Below are positions 8,697 through 17,954 of a stretch of 64,000 nt of DNA, in pieces (position 1 is the stretch's first letter; each line of letters opens with the position of its first letter). The DNA is taken from NCBI RefSeq assembly GCF_011762195.1, contig NZ_JAASQK010000001.1, positions 62,001 to 126,000 on the forward strand. The letters are read 5' to 3'. The notes beneath the pieces are model-generated. The model did not search any database. It had not been told where the DNA came from and was given only the letters and a program-made list of their open reading frames with translations. The position numbers and the translations under genes are program-made. Origin of the DNA: Sphingomonas oligoaromativorans. Its GTDB lineage: Bacteria; Pseudomonadota; Alphaproteobacteria; Sphingomonadales; Sphingomonadaceae.

Positions 8697-9045
8697 CAGG
8701 CGCGCGGAACACGAAGAAGGCGCCCAGGGCGATCAGCGCGAAGCCGATCGCGTGGTTCCATGTGATCTTCTGCCCGAGATAGAGCACCGAGAATCCGGCG
8801 AAGACGGTCAGCGTGATGACCTCCTGCATCGCCTTCAACTGGGCGGCGGAATAGACGTTGCTGCCCATCCGGTTGGCCGGCACCGCCAGCCAATATTCGA
8901 AGAAGGCGATCCCCCAGCTCACCAGCACCACCAGCCAGAGCGCCCGGTCCTTATATTTGAGATGGCCGTACCACGCCGTCGTCATGAACAGGTTGGATGC
9001 GACCAGCATCAGCGGCGGGAGCAGCCGGGCGAGGAGGGGCGGCAT
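8686..9045 (-). CDS. DMT-family small membrane protein (DUF486)
   Basis: A 119-residue protein with four hydrophobic helices, matching the DUF486 family, a short relative of drug/metabolite transporters. Recognisable segments are SNLFMTTAWYGHLK near residues 17-30 and EYWLAVPANRMG near 50-61. Its ATG shares a base with the rnhA stop (TGATG), so it is the last gene of ispH-thrB-rnhA-DUF486. Its 3' end overlaps the convergent flavoenzyme gene by 11 bp. Function is unknown; four helices would require at least dimerisation to form a transporter. Confidence 0.85.
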   Translation of the reverse strand: MPPLLARLLPPLMLVASNLFMTTAWYGHLKYKDRALWLVVLVSWGIAFFEYWLAVPANRMGSNVYSAAQLKAMQEVITLTVFAGFSVLYLGQKITWNHAIGFALIALGAFFVFRAPASG

Positions 9046-9497
9046 CAGCGCCGCCCGAACTTCAGCGCCTCGGCGCTGGCGAGCTGGTCGACGCGCTCAT
9101 TCTCGTCATGGCCGGCATGGCCCTTCACCCATTTCCAGTCGATCCGGTGGGGGGCGGCGGCGGCGAGCAGCTCCTGCCACAGCTCGGCATTCTTGACCGG
9201 CTTCTTGTCGGCGGTCTTCCAGCCATTCTTGCGCCAGCCGTGTATCCACTTGGTGAGGCCGTCCATCACATAGCGGCTGTCGGTGGTGAGCGTGACGCGG
9301 CACGGGCGCTTCAACGCCTGAAGCCCGCGGATCGCGGCGGTCAGCTCCATGCGGTTGTTGGTGGTCTGCGCCTCGCCGCCGGAAAGCTCCTTCTCGGTCG
9401 CGCCCATGCGCAGCAGCGCGCCCCAGCCGCCGGGGCCGGGATTGCCCTTGCAGGCGCCGTCGGTGAAGATCGAGACGATGGGAAGCTCTTCGGTCAC
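9045..9497 (-). CDS. rnhA: ribonuclease HI
   Basis: A 150-residue ribonuclease HI that degrades the RNA strand of RNA:DNA hybrids. Catalytic carboxylates are all visible: D13 ([11 protein letters not shown]), E51 (NNRMELTA), D73 (TTDSRYV) and D137 (ENERVDQLA), with the conserved H127 in KGHAGH. The GTG at 9497 gives the family's normal length and overlaps the thrB stop (GTGA). The frame stays open further upstream, but that part lies inside thrB. It is coupled to thrB before it and to the DUF486 gene after it. Confidence 0.95.
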   Translation of the reverse strand: MTEELPIVSIFTDGACKGNPGPGGWGALLRMGATEKELSGGEAQTTNNRMELTAAIRGLQALKRPCRVTLTTDSRYVMDGLTKWIHGWRKNGWKTADKKPVKNAELWQELLAAAAPHRIDWKWVKGHAGHDENERVDQLASAEALKFGRR

Positions 9498-10453
9498 GCG
9501 GTGAACAACTCCGTGCCCCTCGCGGCATAGAAATCGAGCCGGCGCAGGAAGGTGAGGGGGTCTTTCCGCGTGACGAGCGCGTCGGCCGGCGTGTTCAGCC
9601 AGTCCCACGCGCGGGTGAGGGTGAAGCGCAGCGCCGATCCGCGCGCCAGCACGGGCAGCGCCGCCCGCTCGGCATCGGAGAGGCCGAAGGCGTCGGCATA
9701 GCCGTCGAGCAGGGCACGCCCGATCGCTTCGTCATAGGTCGCGCCATCGGACGAGAAGGCCCAGGCGCTGTGCGTGACGGCGAGATCCCACGCCCGGATT
9801 TCGGTGCAGGCGAAATAGAAGTCGATCACCCCCGTCACCGTGTCGCCGAGCATCAGCACATTGTCGGGGAAGAGATCGGCATGGATCACCGAGCGCGGCA
9901 GGCCGGCCGGCCAGTGCGCGTCGAGATAGGCGAGTTCCTGGCCGATCCGCGCGGAGAGGCCGGGCTGGATCGCATCCACCGCATCTCCGCAGCGCGCCGC
10001 CAGCTCGTGCCAGCCGGGCAGGCCCAGCGTGTTGGGGCGCGTCGGCATGAAATCGGCCAGAGCCGCGTGCATCTGGCCGAGGGCCTCGCCCGCCGCGCGG
10101 GCCTGCGCCGCCGTCGGATGCGAGAGCGAGACGCCTTCGAGAAACTCGATCAGGCAGGCCGGACGTCCGGCGACCGTCTGAATCTGCCGCCCCTCACGAT
10201 CCCTGAGCGCGCGCGGCACGGGCAGCCCGCGATCGGCCAGATGGTCGAGCAGTGCGAGGAAGAAAGGCAGGTCGCCCGCATCCACGCGCTTCTCATAGAG
10301 CGTCAGGATGAAGCGTCCGCCCTCGGCCTCGACCAGATAATTGCTGTTCTCGACTCCTTCGGCGATCCCCTTGGCCGAGCGCAGCGCGCCCAGACCATAG
10401 GATGCGAGGAGCACGGCCATCTCCTCGGCCGGAACATGCGTGTAGACTGCCAT
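9494..10453 (-). CDS. thrB: homoserine kinase (ThrB, aminoglycoside phosphotransferase-type)
   Basis: A 319-residue homoserine kinase of the APH-like type found in alphaproteobacteria and pseudomonads. It phosphorylates L-homoserine with ATP in threonine synthesis. The catalytic-loop motif HADLFPDNV is at residues 191-199, with the metal-binding D211 in VIDFYFA, and the N-terminal [20 protein letters not shown] forms the nucleotide-binding strand region. The ATG at 10453 gives standard length. It lies 35 bp downstream of ispH. Neighbouring ispH and rnhA are often found with this gene in sphingomonads and relatives. Confidence 0.93.
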   Translation of the reverse strand: MAVYTHVPAEEMAVLLASYGLGALRSAKGIAEGVENSNYLVEAEGGRFILTLYEKRVDAGDLPFFLALLDHLADRGLPVPRALRDREGRQIQTVAGRPACLIEFLEGVSLSHPTAAQARAAGEALGQMHAALADFMPTRPNTLGLPGWHELAARCGDAVDAIQPGLSARIGQELAYLDAHWPAGLPRSVIHADLFPDNVLMLGDTVTGVIDFYFACTEIRAWDLAVTHSAWAFSSDGATYDEAIGRALLDGYADAFGLSDAERAALPVLARGSALRFTLTRAWDWLNTPADALVTRKDPLTFLRRLDFYAARGTELFTA

Positions 10454-10488
10454 GGAACTTCCCCCAAGATCGCCCTGCCGTCGCCCGT

Positions 10489-11469
10489 TCAGGCGGCGAG
10501 GCCGTGGGGCAGCTTGAACGACATCTTCTCCACCGTGGTGGTGATCTCGCGTTCGCTGATCGCATAGCGTGTCGCGATCTTGGCGACCACCTCGCGCACC
10601 AGCACCTCGGGCGCCGACGCGCCGGCGGTGATGCCGAGGATTTTCACGCCCTCGATCCAGTCGAAATCGATCTCCTCGGCGCGCTGGACGAGGCGGGCGC
10701 GGGCGCCCTCGCGCTCGGCCACCTCGACGAGGCGGACGGAGTTGGACGAATTGGGCGCGCCGATCACCAGCATCGCATCGCACTCATGCGCGATCGCCTT
10801 CACCGCCGCCTGCCGATTCGAGGTGGCGTAGCAGATATCCTCGCCGCGCGGCCCGTGGATGCTCGGGAAGCGGGCCTTCAGCGCCTCCACGATGTCGGCG
10901 GTGTCGTCGACCGAGAGCGTCGTCTGGGTGAGGAAGGCGAGATTGTCGGGATCGGCGGGCGCGAGCGCGGCGACATCCTCCATCGTCTCGACCAGCGTCA
11001 TCGCGCCTTCGGGGAGCTGGCCCAGCGTGCCGATCACTTCCGGGTGGCCGGCATGGCCGATGAAGAGGATATGGCGCCCCTGCTCGGACAGGCGCTCGGC
11101 CTGACGGTGGACCTTGGAGACGAGCGGGCAGGTGGCGTCGAGCCAGGTCAGGCCCCGTTCGGTCGCCTTGTTGGGCACCGCCTTGGGCACGCCGTGGGCG
11201 GAGAAGACCACGGGCGCGTCGTCGGGCACCTCGTCCAGCTCCTCGACGAAGATCGCGCCCTGCGCCTTCAGCGTATCCACGACATATTTGTTGTGGACGA
11301 TCTCGTGCCGGACGTAGACCGGCGCGCCGAACTTCTCGATCGCCAACTCGACGATGCGGATGGCCCGATCGACGCCGGCGCAGAATCCGCGGGGCGCCGC
11401 GATCAGCAGTTCGAGCGGCGGGAGCCCGGCTTCGGCAGGCGGGCGGGTTTCAATCTGAACGTCGACCAT
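10489..11469 (-). CDS. ispH: 4-hydroxy-3-methylbut-2-enyl diphosphate reductase (IspH/LytB)
   Basis: A 326-residue iron-sulfur enzyme for the last step of the non-mevalonate isoprenoid pathway, making IPP and DMAPP from HMBPP. The three cluster cysteines are C30 ([11 protein letters not shown]), C114 ([11 protein letters not shown]) and C213 ([10 protein letters not shown]), with the conserved EIVHN and FSAHGV segments in between. The N-terminus carries about 18 extra residues before the core. It is first in a minus-strand run leading to thrB, rnhA and a DUF486 gene. Start is ATG at 11469. Confidence 0.96.
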   Translation of the reverse strand: MVDVQIETRPPAEAGLPPLELLIAAPRGFCAGVDRAIRIVELAIEKFGAPVYVRHEIVHNKYVVDTLKAQGAIFVEELDEVPDDAPVVFSAHGVPKAVPNKATERGLTWLDATCPLVSKVHRQAERLSEQGRHILFIGHAGHPEVIGTLGQLPEGAMTLVETMEDVAALAPADPDNLAFLTQTTLSVDDTADIVEALKARFPSIHGPRGEDICYATSNRQAAVKAIAHECDAMLVIGAPNSSNSVRLVEVAEREGARARLVQRAEEIDFDWIEGVKILGITAGASAPEVLVREVVAKIATRYAISEREITTTVEKMSFKLPHGLAA

Positions 11470-11567
11470 GCCTGTCGAGCCTTACGCGATTGCTTGCCTG
11501 CACGAAAGGCGCTTCCTATGATCCGCGCTGTTCCGCGCCGCCCGGCGTGCCTCTAGGATGTATCCCC

Positions 11568-12233
11568 TTGTCGATCGCCAAGCGTCTGCCGCTCGCCCTC
11601 GTCCTTCTGCCGCTGCTGGCCACGGGATGCGCCCATGATAACGAGATCACCGCGATCGGCGGCTCGATCGGCCAGGAGGTGAAGCGCACGAGCTGCCCCG
11701 CGGTCGGCGTCGCCGCCTATACGGGCACGGTGACCCTGTTCAACCCGCCGGCGAGCCGCGATTCCAAGGCGATCGACGTGGTCGCCACGCTGACCGACCT
11801 CAAGAGCCAGTGCGACGACAGCGACACGGATTCGCCCACGCTCGCCACCAACGCGACCTTCCGCGTGGTCGCCCGCCGCAGCGACAGCCATGGCGCGCGC
11901 GACGTCGTGCTGCCTTATTATGCGGTGGTGATCCATGGCGGGGACAAGATCGCCTCCAAGTCGATCAGCCGCATCTCGATCCATTTCGACGATGGCAAGC
12001 TGCTGGGCGAAGCGAATGGCCAGGCGAACGCCACCGTCAGCCGCGCGGACGCGACGCTGCCGGAGAACATCCGCAACCGCCTGATCCGCAAGCGCAATGC
12101 CGAGGACGTGGATGCCTCGATCGACCCGATGACCGATCCGGGCGTGCGCGCCGCGCTCAACAAGGCGAGCTTCGAATTGCTGGTCGGCTTCCAGCTCACC
12201 AACGAGCAGCTCGCCTACAACGCGACCAAGTAA
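11568..12233 (+). CDS. hypothetical lipoprotein
   Basis: I do not recognise a named family. From a TTG at 11568, preceded by AGGA with a 9-base spacer, the 221-residue product begins with a lipoprotein signal peptide: basic SIAKR, hydrophobic core, and ATG-C at residues 18-21 as lipobox, so C21 would be lipidated. The mature part alternates acidic and hydrophobic residues (VVATLTDLKSQCDDSD, VVIHGGDKIASKSISRIS) and ends in an alpha-helical QLTNEQLAYNATK. It is monocistronic, facing away from ispH and ahead of the gcv riboswitch. An in-frame extension to 11490 is possible but would lack a signal peptide. Confidence 0.7.
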   Translation: MSIAKRLPLALVLLPLLATGCAHDNEITAIGGSIGQEVKRTSCPAVGVAAYTGTVTLFNPPASRDSKAIDVVATLTDLKSQCDDSDTDSPTLATNATFRVVARRSDSHGARDVVLPYYAVVIHGGDKIASKSISRISIHFDDGKLLGEANGQANATVSRADATLPENIRNRLIRKRNAEDVDASIDPMTDPGVRAALNKASFELLVGFQLTNEQLAYNATK

Positions 12234-12246
12234 GCGGGCGGCTGGC

Positions 12247-12268
12247 GGAAAGGGGTACGCCTCTTTCC
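12247..12268 (+). terminator. terminator-like hairpin after the lipoprotein gene
   Basis: A 9-bp stem (12247-12255 with 12260-12268, one G-U pair) closes a four-base TACG loop just 13 bp after the lipoprotein stop. There is no U-run after it, so it may be a weak terminator or a 3' stabilising hairpin. It separates the lipoprotein transcript from the riboswitch leader. The rest of 12269-12356 shows no convincing feature; a TTGACT at 12292 could be a -35 element but I see no matching -10. Confidence 0.45.
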
Positions 12269-12356
12269 ACAGCAAAGAGCGTGGCCGCTGATTGACTCGA
12301 GCGCGGCGCTCGGCCACTCCGCGACTCGCTTCCGGTGGGCGACCGCCGGCTGCACG

Positions 12357-12582
12357 CGCGGGAGAGTGTGTCGATCGGGCCTGATGGGTCAGGGCGGCGC
12401 CGCCGAAGGAGCAACCGCCCCGGAATCTCTCAGGCCACGGGACCGCGCGGGCAGAACAGGGCACTCTGGAAAGCGGGCGGGGGTCGTATGCGGCCAGCCG
12501 CCCCACCGAAGGGGTAAGCGACGGCGCTCGCAAGGCGCTTGTCCGCGAAAGCTCTCAGGTTCCGTGACAGAGGGGGCGAGGA
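12357..12582 (+). promoter_or_regulatory. tandem glycine riboswitch (gcvT element)
   Basis: The leader of the gcv operon carries both halves of a classic two-aptamer glycine riboswitch. The first (about 12357-12470) has the GAGAG strand, GCCGAAGGAGCAA, CTCTCAGG and a closing ACTCT. The second (about 12471-12582) has CCGAAGGGGTAAG, GCTCTCAGG and ACAGAGGGGG. These conserved purine-rich blocks and their order match the known element, which usually turns on gcv expression when glycine is abundant. A 6-bp hairpin (GCGACG/CGTCGC, 12588-12604) follows and could be part of the expression platform before the gcvT start at 12638. Confidence 0.93.
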
Positions 12583-12637
12583 TGGATGCGACGAATCCCG
12601 TCGCCGCCGCCTCGTTCGTATCTGACCGGAGCGCCTG

Positions 12638-13810
12638 ATGACCGACACGAATCCCGAAGCCGACATCGTCGAGAACGCGCCCGAGACGCTGCCGCTCGAT
12701 GCCTGGCATCGCGCAAAGGGCGGCCGCATGGTCGAGTTCGCCGGCTATCACATGCCCATCCAGTATGAGGGCATCATGGCCGAGCATCTCTGGACCCGCG
12801 AGAATGCCGGCCTGTTCGATGTCTCCCATATGGGCCAGCTCGTCTTCACGGCCGAGGAAGAAGGCGTCGATGTCGCCGCCGCGCTGGAGGCGCTGCTCCC
12901 GGCCGACGTGAAGGGCCTCGCCGCGGGGCGCCAGCGCTACTCGCTGCTGCTGGCCGAGAATGGCGGCATCCTCGACGATCTGATGGTCACGCATCTGCCG
13001 GAGGCGTCGCCCTTCGATGCGCCGGGCGGCTATTACATGGTCGTCAACGGCGCGACCAAGTGGGAGGATATCGGGCATCTGCGCGAATATCTCCCCGACG
13101 AGGTGACGCTCTCGCACCTTTACGAGCAGGCGCTGCTGGCGCTTCAGGGGCCGAAGGCGGTGGCGGCGCTCGCCCGCCTCGCGCCGGGTGTCGCGGACCT
13201 CACCTTCATGACCGCCGGCGCCTTCACCATCGGCGGCATCGACTGCTGGGTGAGCCGCTCGGGCTATACCGGCGAGGACGGCGTCGAGATTTCTGTCCCG
13301 GCCGAGGATGTCGAGGCGCTCGCCAACCTGCTGTGCGAGCAGCCCGAGGTGAAGCCGATCGGCCTCGGCGCGCGCGACTCGCTGCGTCTGGAGGCGGGCC
13401 TGCCGCTCTACGGCCATGATCTCGACGAGGAGACGACGCCGGTCGCCGCCGATCTCGGCTTCGCGCTCTCCAAGCGCCGCCGCGAGGAAGGGGGCTTCCC
13501 CGGCCACGCCCGCATCATGGCGGAGCGCGAGAACGGTTCGATCCTGAAGCGCGTCGGCCTCGTCGTCGAGGGCCGCCAGCCGGTCCGCGAGGGCGCGGCC
13601 GTGCTCGATGCCGAGGGCAATGAGGTCGGCCGCGTGACGTCGGGTGGCCACTCGCCCTCGACCAACCAGCCGATCGCCATGGCCTATGTGCCGCTGGCCT
13701 CCGCTCAGGCGGGCGCGAAGATCACGCTCAGCCAGCGCGGCAAGATTTACACCGGCACGGTCACCCCGATGCCGTTCGTCCCCCACCGTTACCATCGCAA
13801 GGGAGCTTGA
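12638..13810 (+). CDS. gcvT: glycine cleavage system T protein (aminomethyltransferase)
   Basis: A 390-residue aminomethyltransferase that transfers the methylene group from the H-protein arm to tetrahydrofolate, releasing ammonia. It shows the N-terminal [18 protein letters not shown] region, LFDVSHMGQ near residues 61-69, the folate-binding core with [12 protein letters not shown], and [19 protein letters not shown]. The first 20 residues are a variable acidic leader. The glycine riboswitch lies directly upstream. The stop overlaps the gcvH start by one base (TGATG), so both are translated from one message. Confidence 0.96.
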   Translation: MTDTNPEADIVENAPETLPLDAWHRAKGGRMVEFAGYHMPIQYEGIMAEHLWTRENAGLFDVSHMGQLVFTAEEEGVDVAAALEALLPADVKGLAAGRQRYSLLLAENGGILDDLMVTHLPEASPFDAPGGYYMVVNGATKWEDIGHLREYLPDEVTLSHLYEQALLALQGPKAVAALARLAPGVADLTFMTAGAFTIGGIDCWVSRSGYTGEDGVEISVPAEDVEALANLLCEQPEVKPIGLGARDSLRLEAGLPLYGHDLDEETTPVAADLGFALSKRRREEGGFPGHARIMAERENGSILKRVGLVVEGRQPVREGAAVLDAEGNEVGRVTSGGHSPSTNQPIAMAYVPLASAQAGAKITLSQRGKIYTGTVTPMPFVPHRYHRKGA

Positions 13811-14190
13811 TGGCCATGACGACGCTCTATTTCACGCAGGACCATGAGTGGATCGCCGTCGACGGCACCACCGCGACCGTCGGCATCACCGACTATGCGC
13901 AATCGCAGCTCGGCGACATCGTGTTCGCCGAAGTGCCGGCCGCCGGCACCAGGGTCGAGAAGGGCAAGGAAGCCGCCGTCGTCGAGTCGGTGAAGGCGGC
14001 CTCCGACGTCTATGCGCCGGTGACGGGCGAAGTGATCGAGGGCAATGGCGCGCTCGGTGACGACCCCTCGCTGGTCAACACCGCGCCGGAGAGCGACGGC
14101 TGGTTCTTCAAGCTGACGCTCGCCGATCCGTCCGAGCTGGACGGCCTGATGGACGAGGCCGGCTACAAGGCTTTCGTCGACGGCCTGTAA
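13810..14190 (+). CDS. gcvH: glycine cleavage system H protein (lipoyl carrier)
   Basis: A 126-residue lipoyl carrier that shuttles the aminomethyl group from the P to the T protein. The lipoylated lysine is K62 in ESVKAAS, and the N-terminal DHEWI segment and the [14 protein letters not shown] hairpin are typical. The ATG at 13810 overlaps the gcvT stop; an internal ATG at 13816 is an alternative start. A hairpin lies between this gene and gcvPA. Confidence 0.96.
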   Translation: MAMTTLYFTQDHEWIAVDGTTATVGITDYAQSQLGDIVFAEVPAAGTRVEKGKEAAVVESVKAASDVYAPVTGEVIEGNGALGDDPSLVNTAPESDGWFFKLTLADPSELDGLMDEAGYKAFVDGL

Positions 14191-14200
14191 TCTCGAATCT

Positions 14201-14238
14201 CCTTCCTCTCTCCCTTTTCATCGGGGGAGGGAGGAAGG
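14201..14238 (+). terminator. intercistronic hairpin between gcvH and gcvPA
   Basis: A 14-bp near-perfect inverted repeat (14201-14214 with 14225-14238, one G-U pair, 10-base loop rich in T) lies 10 bp after gcvH. No U-run follows, so full termination is unlikely. It more probably stabilises the upstream gcvT-gcvH segment or lowers readthrough into gcvPA. Its CCTCTCCC/GGGAGGG composition resembles intergenic hairpins that recur in sphingomonad genomes. Confidence 0.55.
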
Positions 14239-14316
14239 GCTGCCCATTCTCAATCTTACCGGGAAATTGCCGGTTGCGGCGGGGACACTGCCTCCGCTTT
14301 TGATGAGGAAGCCCCA

Positions 14317-15684
14317 TTGATGCGTTATCTGCCCCTCCAGCCCGCCGATCGGCAGGCGATGCTGGGCGTGATCGGCGCCGGCTCGGTCGACGACCTGTTC
14401 GTCGACGTGCCCGCCGCCGCGCGCCTCTCCGGCCCCGTCCCCGGCCTGCCGATGCACCAGACCGAGCAGCAGGTGGAGCGCCAGCTCAGCCAGCTCGCGC
14501 GGATGAACCAGGCGGCGGGCGACCAGCCCTTCTTCCTCGGCGCCGGCGCCTACAGGCATCATGTCCCCGCGAGCGTGGACCACATCATCCAGCGCGGCGA
14601 GTTCCTGACCAGCTACACGCCGTACCAGCCCGAAATCGCGCAGGGCACGTTGCAGGCGCTGTTCGAATTCCAGACGCAGGTCGCGCGGCTGTTCGGCTGC
14701 GACGTCGCGAACGCCTCCATGTATGACGGCTCGACCGCCTGCTGGGAGGCGATCGTGATGGCGCGCCGCATCACCAGGCGCGGCAAGGCGATCCTCTCGG
14801 GTGGTCTGCACCCGCATTATGTCTCCGTCTGCACAACGATGGCCAAGTTCACCGGCGACGTGCTGGAGACCTCGACCCCGCGCCTCGAAGGCACCGCCGA
14901 GATGGAGATGGCGCGCCTCATCGCCGCCATCGACAGCGAGACGAGCTGCGTCGTCGTCCAGAACCCCGGCATCCTCGGCCGCGTCGCCGATCTCAGCGAG
15001 CTGGCGGAGGCCTGCCACGCCAAGGGCGCGCTGCTGATCGCGGTGGTGACGGAGCCGGTGTCGCTCGGCCTCATCAAGTCGCCGGGCGAGATGGGTGCGG
15101 ACATCGTCGTGGGCGAGGGCCAGTCGCTGGGCGTCGGCCTGAACTTCGGCGGTCCCTATGTCGGCCTGTTCGCCTGCTCGGACAAGCATGTCCGCCAGAT
15201 GCCGGGCCGTCTTGCGGGCGAGACGGTGGACGCGGATGGCCAGCGCGGCTTCGTGCTGACGCTCTCGACCCGCGAGCAGCATATCCGCCGCGAGAAGGCG
15301 ACGTCGAACATCTGCACCAACTCCGGCCTCTGCGCGCTGGCGTTCACGGTGCATATGACGCTGCTGGGCGAGAAGGGGTTGCGCGAGCTGGCGCAGCTCA
15401 ACCATGCGCTCGCGGTGGAAGCCGCCGACACGCTGGCCAAGGTGCCGGGCGTCACCGTGATGGACGGGGCTTTCTTCAACGAGTTCACGCTGACGCTCCC
15501 GAAGGAAGCGCGTCCGGTCGTCCGCCACATGGCGGAGAAGGGCGTGCTCGGCGGCGTGTCGCTCGGCCGCCTCTATCCGGGCGTGAAGGCGCTGGAGAAC
15601 GGGCTGGTCGTCGCCGTCACCGAGACGACCACCAGGGAAGATGTCGCCGCACTGGCGGCCGCGCTCGAGGAGGCGCTGGCATGA
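14317..15684 (+). CDS. gcvPA: glycine dehydrogenase (decarboxylating) subunit 1
   Basis: A 455-residue N-terminal half of a split glycine decarboxylase (P protein). It pairs with GcvPB to decarboxylate glycine and load the H protein. Recognisable stretches include [16 protein letters not shown] (about residues 69-84), the [13 protein letters not shown] segment and [14 protein letters not shown] near 329-342. It lacks the PLP lysine, which lies in subunit 2. Its stop overlaps the gcvPB start (ATGA), fitting a stoichiometric heterodimer. Confidence 0.96.
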   Translation: MMRYLPLQPADRQAMLGVIGAGSVDDLFVDVPAAARLSGPVPGLPMHQTEQQVERQLSQLARMNQAAGDQPFFLGAGAYRHHVPASVDHIIQRGEFLTSYTPYQPEIAQGTLQALFEFQTQVARLFGCDVANASMYDGSTACWEAIVMARRITRRGKAILSGGLHPHYVSVCTTMAKFTGDVLETSTPRLEGTAEMEMARLIAAIDSETSCVVVQNPGILGRVADLSELAEACHAKGALLIAVVTEPVSLGLIKSPGEMGADIVVGEGQSLGVGLNFGGPYVGLFACSDKHVRQMPGRLAGETVDADGQRGFVLTLSTREQHIRREKATSNICTNSGLCALAFTVHMTLLGEKGLRELAQLNHALAVEAADTLAKVPGVTVMDGAFFNEFTLTLPKEARPVVRHMAEKGVLGGVSLGRLYPGVKALENGLVVAVTETTTREDVAALAAALEEALA

Positions 15685-17252
15685 CGATCAATCAGTCGGG
15701 CTGGCGCCCGGAAGCGCCCGTTCAGGGCGGCCCCGATGCGGCCCCCACCTACACGGGCAACAAGGCCCTGATGCTCGAAGAGCCGCTGCTGTTCGAGATC
15801 GGCGGCAGCGACCGCACGGGCGTCGACCTGCCGGAAGCGCCGAAGGTGAAGAGCCGTCTTGGCGGTCTGGAGCGCCTGAAGCCGATCGAGCTTCCGGGCC
15901 TCACCGAGCCGGAGGCGGTGCGCCACTACACGCGCCTCAGCCGCCAGAACTACGCGATCGACCTCGGCCTCTTCCCGCTCGGTTCGTGCACGATGAAGCA
16001 CAATCCGCGCCTCAACGAGAAGATGGCCCGCCTGCCGGGCTTCGCCGATCTCCACCCGCTGACTCCGGTCGACGGCACGCAGGGCGCGCTGGCGCTGATC
16101 CATCTCGTCGCCGAGTGGCTGAAGACGCTCACCAACATGCCCGGCATCGCGATGAGCCCCAAGGCGGGCGCGCATGGCGAGCTGTGCGGCCTGCTGGCGA
16201 TCCGCGCCGCGCATGAGGCGAAGGGCGATGCCCGCAAGATCATCCTCGTGCCCGAGAGCGCGCACGGCACCAACCCGGCGACCGCCGCCTTCGCCGGCTA
16301 TGCGGTGAAGGGCATCCCGGCGACCGGGGATGGCCGCGTCGATCTGGAGGCTCTGAAGGCCGCGCTCTCGCCCGAGGTGGCGGGCGTGATGATTACCAAC
16401 CCGAACACCTGCGGCCTGTTCGAGCGCGACATGATCGCGATCTGCGAGGCGGTCCATGGCATCGGCGGCTATGTCTATTGCGACGGCGCCAACTTCAACG
16501 CGATCGTCGGCCGCGTGCGTCCGGGCGATCTCGGCGTCGATGCGATGCATATCAACCTGCACAAGACCTTCTCCACCCCGCATGGCGGTGGCGGTCCGGG
16601 TTCGGGTCCGGTGGTGTTCTCGCAGGCGCTGGCGCCCTACGCGCCGCTGCCCTTCGTCGAGAAGCATGACGATCGCTATGTCCTCGTCGAGGAGGAGACG
16701 GTGGCCGCCGAGGGGCATAGCGACGCCTTCGGCCGCATGGTCGCCTTCCACGGCCAGATGGGCATGTTCGTCCGCGCGGCGGCCTATATGATGAGCCACG
16801 GTGCGGATGGCCTGAAGCAGGTGTCGGAAGACGCCGTGCTCTCGGCCAACTACATCCTGCGCTCGCTGGAGGACACGCTGGACGCACCGTTCGCGGCATC
16901 CGGCCCCTGTATGCACGAGGCGATCTTCTCGGATGCGGGCTTCGCCGAGGGCTTCTCGACGCTCGATGTGGCGAAGGGGCTGATCGACGAGGGCTTCCAC
17001 CCGATGACGATGTACTTCCCGCTTGTCGTCCACGGCGCGATGTTGATCGAGCCGACCGAAACCGAGAGCAAGGCCGCGCTCGATCAGTTCATCGGCGCGC
17101 TCCGCCATGTGGCGGGGAAGGCCAAGGCGGGCGACGCCGCGCTCAAGGCCGCGCCGGTCCACGCGCCACGCCGCCGCCTCGACGAGACGGCCGCCGCGCG
17201 CAAGCCGGTGCTCGTCTGGAAGGAGCCGGTGCAGGCTCGCGCGGCGGAGTAA
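15681..17252 (+). CDS. gcvPB: glycine dehydrogenase (decarboxylating) subunit 2
   Basis: A 523-residue C-terminal half of the split P protein and the PLP-bearing subunit. The cofactor lysine is K295 in [10 protein letters not shown], followed by the glycine-rich [25 protein letters not shown] (95-110) is another hallmark. The C-terminal about 25 residues are a variable basic tail. It ends the riboswitch-controlled operon gcvT-gcvH-gcvPA-gcvPB; the shared L protein gene lpd is at 57234. Confidence 0.97.
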   Translation: MTINQSGWRPEAPVQGGPDAAPTYTGNKALMLEEPLLFEIGGSDRTGVDLPEAPKVKSRLGGLERLKPIELPGLTEPEAVRHYTRLSRQNYAIDLGLFPLGSCTMKHNPRLNEKMARLPGFADLHPLTPVDGTQGALALIHLVAEWLKTLTNMPGIAMSPKAGAHGELCGLLAIRAAHEAKGDARKIILVPESAHGTNPATAAFAGYAVKGIPATGDGRVDLEALKAALSPEVAGVMITNPNTCGLFERDMIAICEAVHGIGGYVYCDGANFNAIVGRVRPGDLGVDAMHINLHKTFSTPHGGGGPGSGPVVFSQALAPYAPLPFVEKHDDRYVLVEEETVAAEGHSDAFGRMVAFHGQMGMFVRAAAYMMSHGADGLKQVSEDAVLSANYILRSLEDTLDAPFAASGPCMHEAIFSDAGFAEGFSTLDVAKGLIDEGFHPMTMYFPLVVHGAMLIEPTETESKAALDQFIGALRHVAGKAKAGDAALKAAPVHAPRRRLDETAAARKPVLVWKEPVQARAAE

Positions 17253-17260
17253 GGGGTTCG

Positions 17261-17287
17261 GCCGGGCGGTGCGATGCCGCCCGGCCT
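17261..17287 (+). terminator. terminator-like hairpin at the end of the gcv operon
   Basis: A perfect 10-bp GC stem (17261-17270 with 17278-17287) around a 7-base loop starts 9 bp after gcvPB. It is followed by pyrimidine-rich TCCTCTCC rather than a pure U-run. It lies between convergent genes and could serve both strands weakly. Confidence 0.6.
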
Positions 17288-17300
17288 CCTCTCCAACCGC

Positions 17301-17630
17301 TTATTTCTTCGGCGCCGCGCGATGCTTCGCGTGGTGCTTCGCCGTCGCGTGATGGCCCGAGCCGCCCTTCTGGACGCACTTGTCGGTGACGGTGCGCGAG
17401 CAGGCCGGCAGATTGCTGTCGTCGGTCGCCGCGGCGGCCGAAGCGGCGGGCTCGGCGGCAGGCGCCGGCGGAGTCGCCGAAGCGTCCGGCGTCATCGGAG
17501 CCGTCGTGGTCGGGGCCGACTGGTCGGGCGCGGTCGCATCGGCAGGCGGCGTCGTCGGGGCGGGCGGGGTATCCTGCGCGACGGCGGCGCTGCTCAACGC
17601 CAGTGCAGACGCGAAAAGGATCATCTTCAT
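17301..17630 (-). CDS. small secreted Ala/Pro/Thr-rich protein with His-rich tail
   Basis: A 109-residue protein with a signal peptide (MKMILFASALALSSAAVAQ, cleavage after about residue 18-19). The mature part is a disordered Pro/Thr/Ala linker (20-70), then a short segment with two cysteines, C77 and C85, that could form a disulfide, then a His/Lys-rich tail (93-109). I do not recognise a family; low-complexity periplasmic proteins of this kind are common in sphingomonads. Start is supported by GGAGGAA 5-6 bases upstream. A metal- or cell-wall-binding role for the basic tail is only a guess. Confidence 0.7.
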   Translation of the reverse strand: MKMILFASALALSSAAVAQDTPPAPTTPPADATAPDQSAPTTTAPMTPDASATPPAPAAEPAASAAAATDDSNLPACSRTVTDKCVQKGGSGHHATAKHHAKHRAAPKK

Positions 17631-17827
17631 TATCGTTCCTCCAACCGTTGTCGGCGAGTGAACAGGTCTCGCGTGGGGCCTAACCCGGCAGAATAAGGCG
17701 GGTTCCATGACAAATTGGTGGGAATGAGCGCGCGCAACCTTGTTGCCAGCCCGGAACGAGGCTGATTCGGGCGCGAAACGAGACGTTCGGCCGTCCGAAA
17801 ATATTTCGATGGCAGCGGCGGCGCGGG

Positions 17828-17903
17828 TGGTGGGTCCGATGGGACTCGAACCCATGACCTCTCGATTAAAAGTCGCTTGCTCTACCGACTGAGCTACGGA
17901 CCC
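17828..17903 (-). tRNA. tRNA-Lys (anticodon TTT)
   Basis: A 76-nt cloverleaf on the minus strand with a 7-bp acceptor (GGGTCCG/CGGACCC), encoded CCA end, 4-bp D stem (GCTC/GAGC), T arm ATGGG-TTCGAGT-CCCAT and anticodon loop CTTTTAA reading lysine codons. The lower three anticodon-stem pairs are normal, but positions 27-43 and 28-42 read A-G and G-A, a tandem purine mismatch. A promoter match lies upstream at 17926-17954. Confidence 0.95.
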
Positions 17904-17925
17904 ATGCCGCGCCGCCGCGTGGCCG

Positions 17926-17954
17926 TCCCTATTGGTCTCGGGGCCGGCGGTCAA
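17926..17954 (-). promoter_or_regulatory. predicted sigma-70-type promoter for tRNA-Lys
   Basis: On the minus strand a TTGACC -35 box (17949-17954) is separated by 17 bp from a TAGGGA -10 box (17926-17931). The expected start site is about 15 bases before the tRNA 5' end at 17903. It overlaps the 3' end of folK, so some folK transcripts could also read into the tRNA. Confidence 0.5.

Noticed and set aside
12335-12640. Short frames inside the glycine riboswitch leader
   Set aside because: The sequence is fully explained by the conserved aptamer blocks; the peptides are low-complexity.
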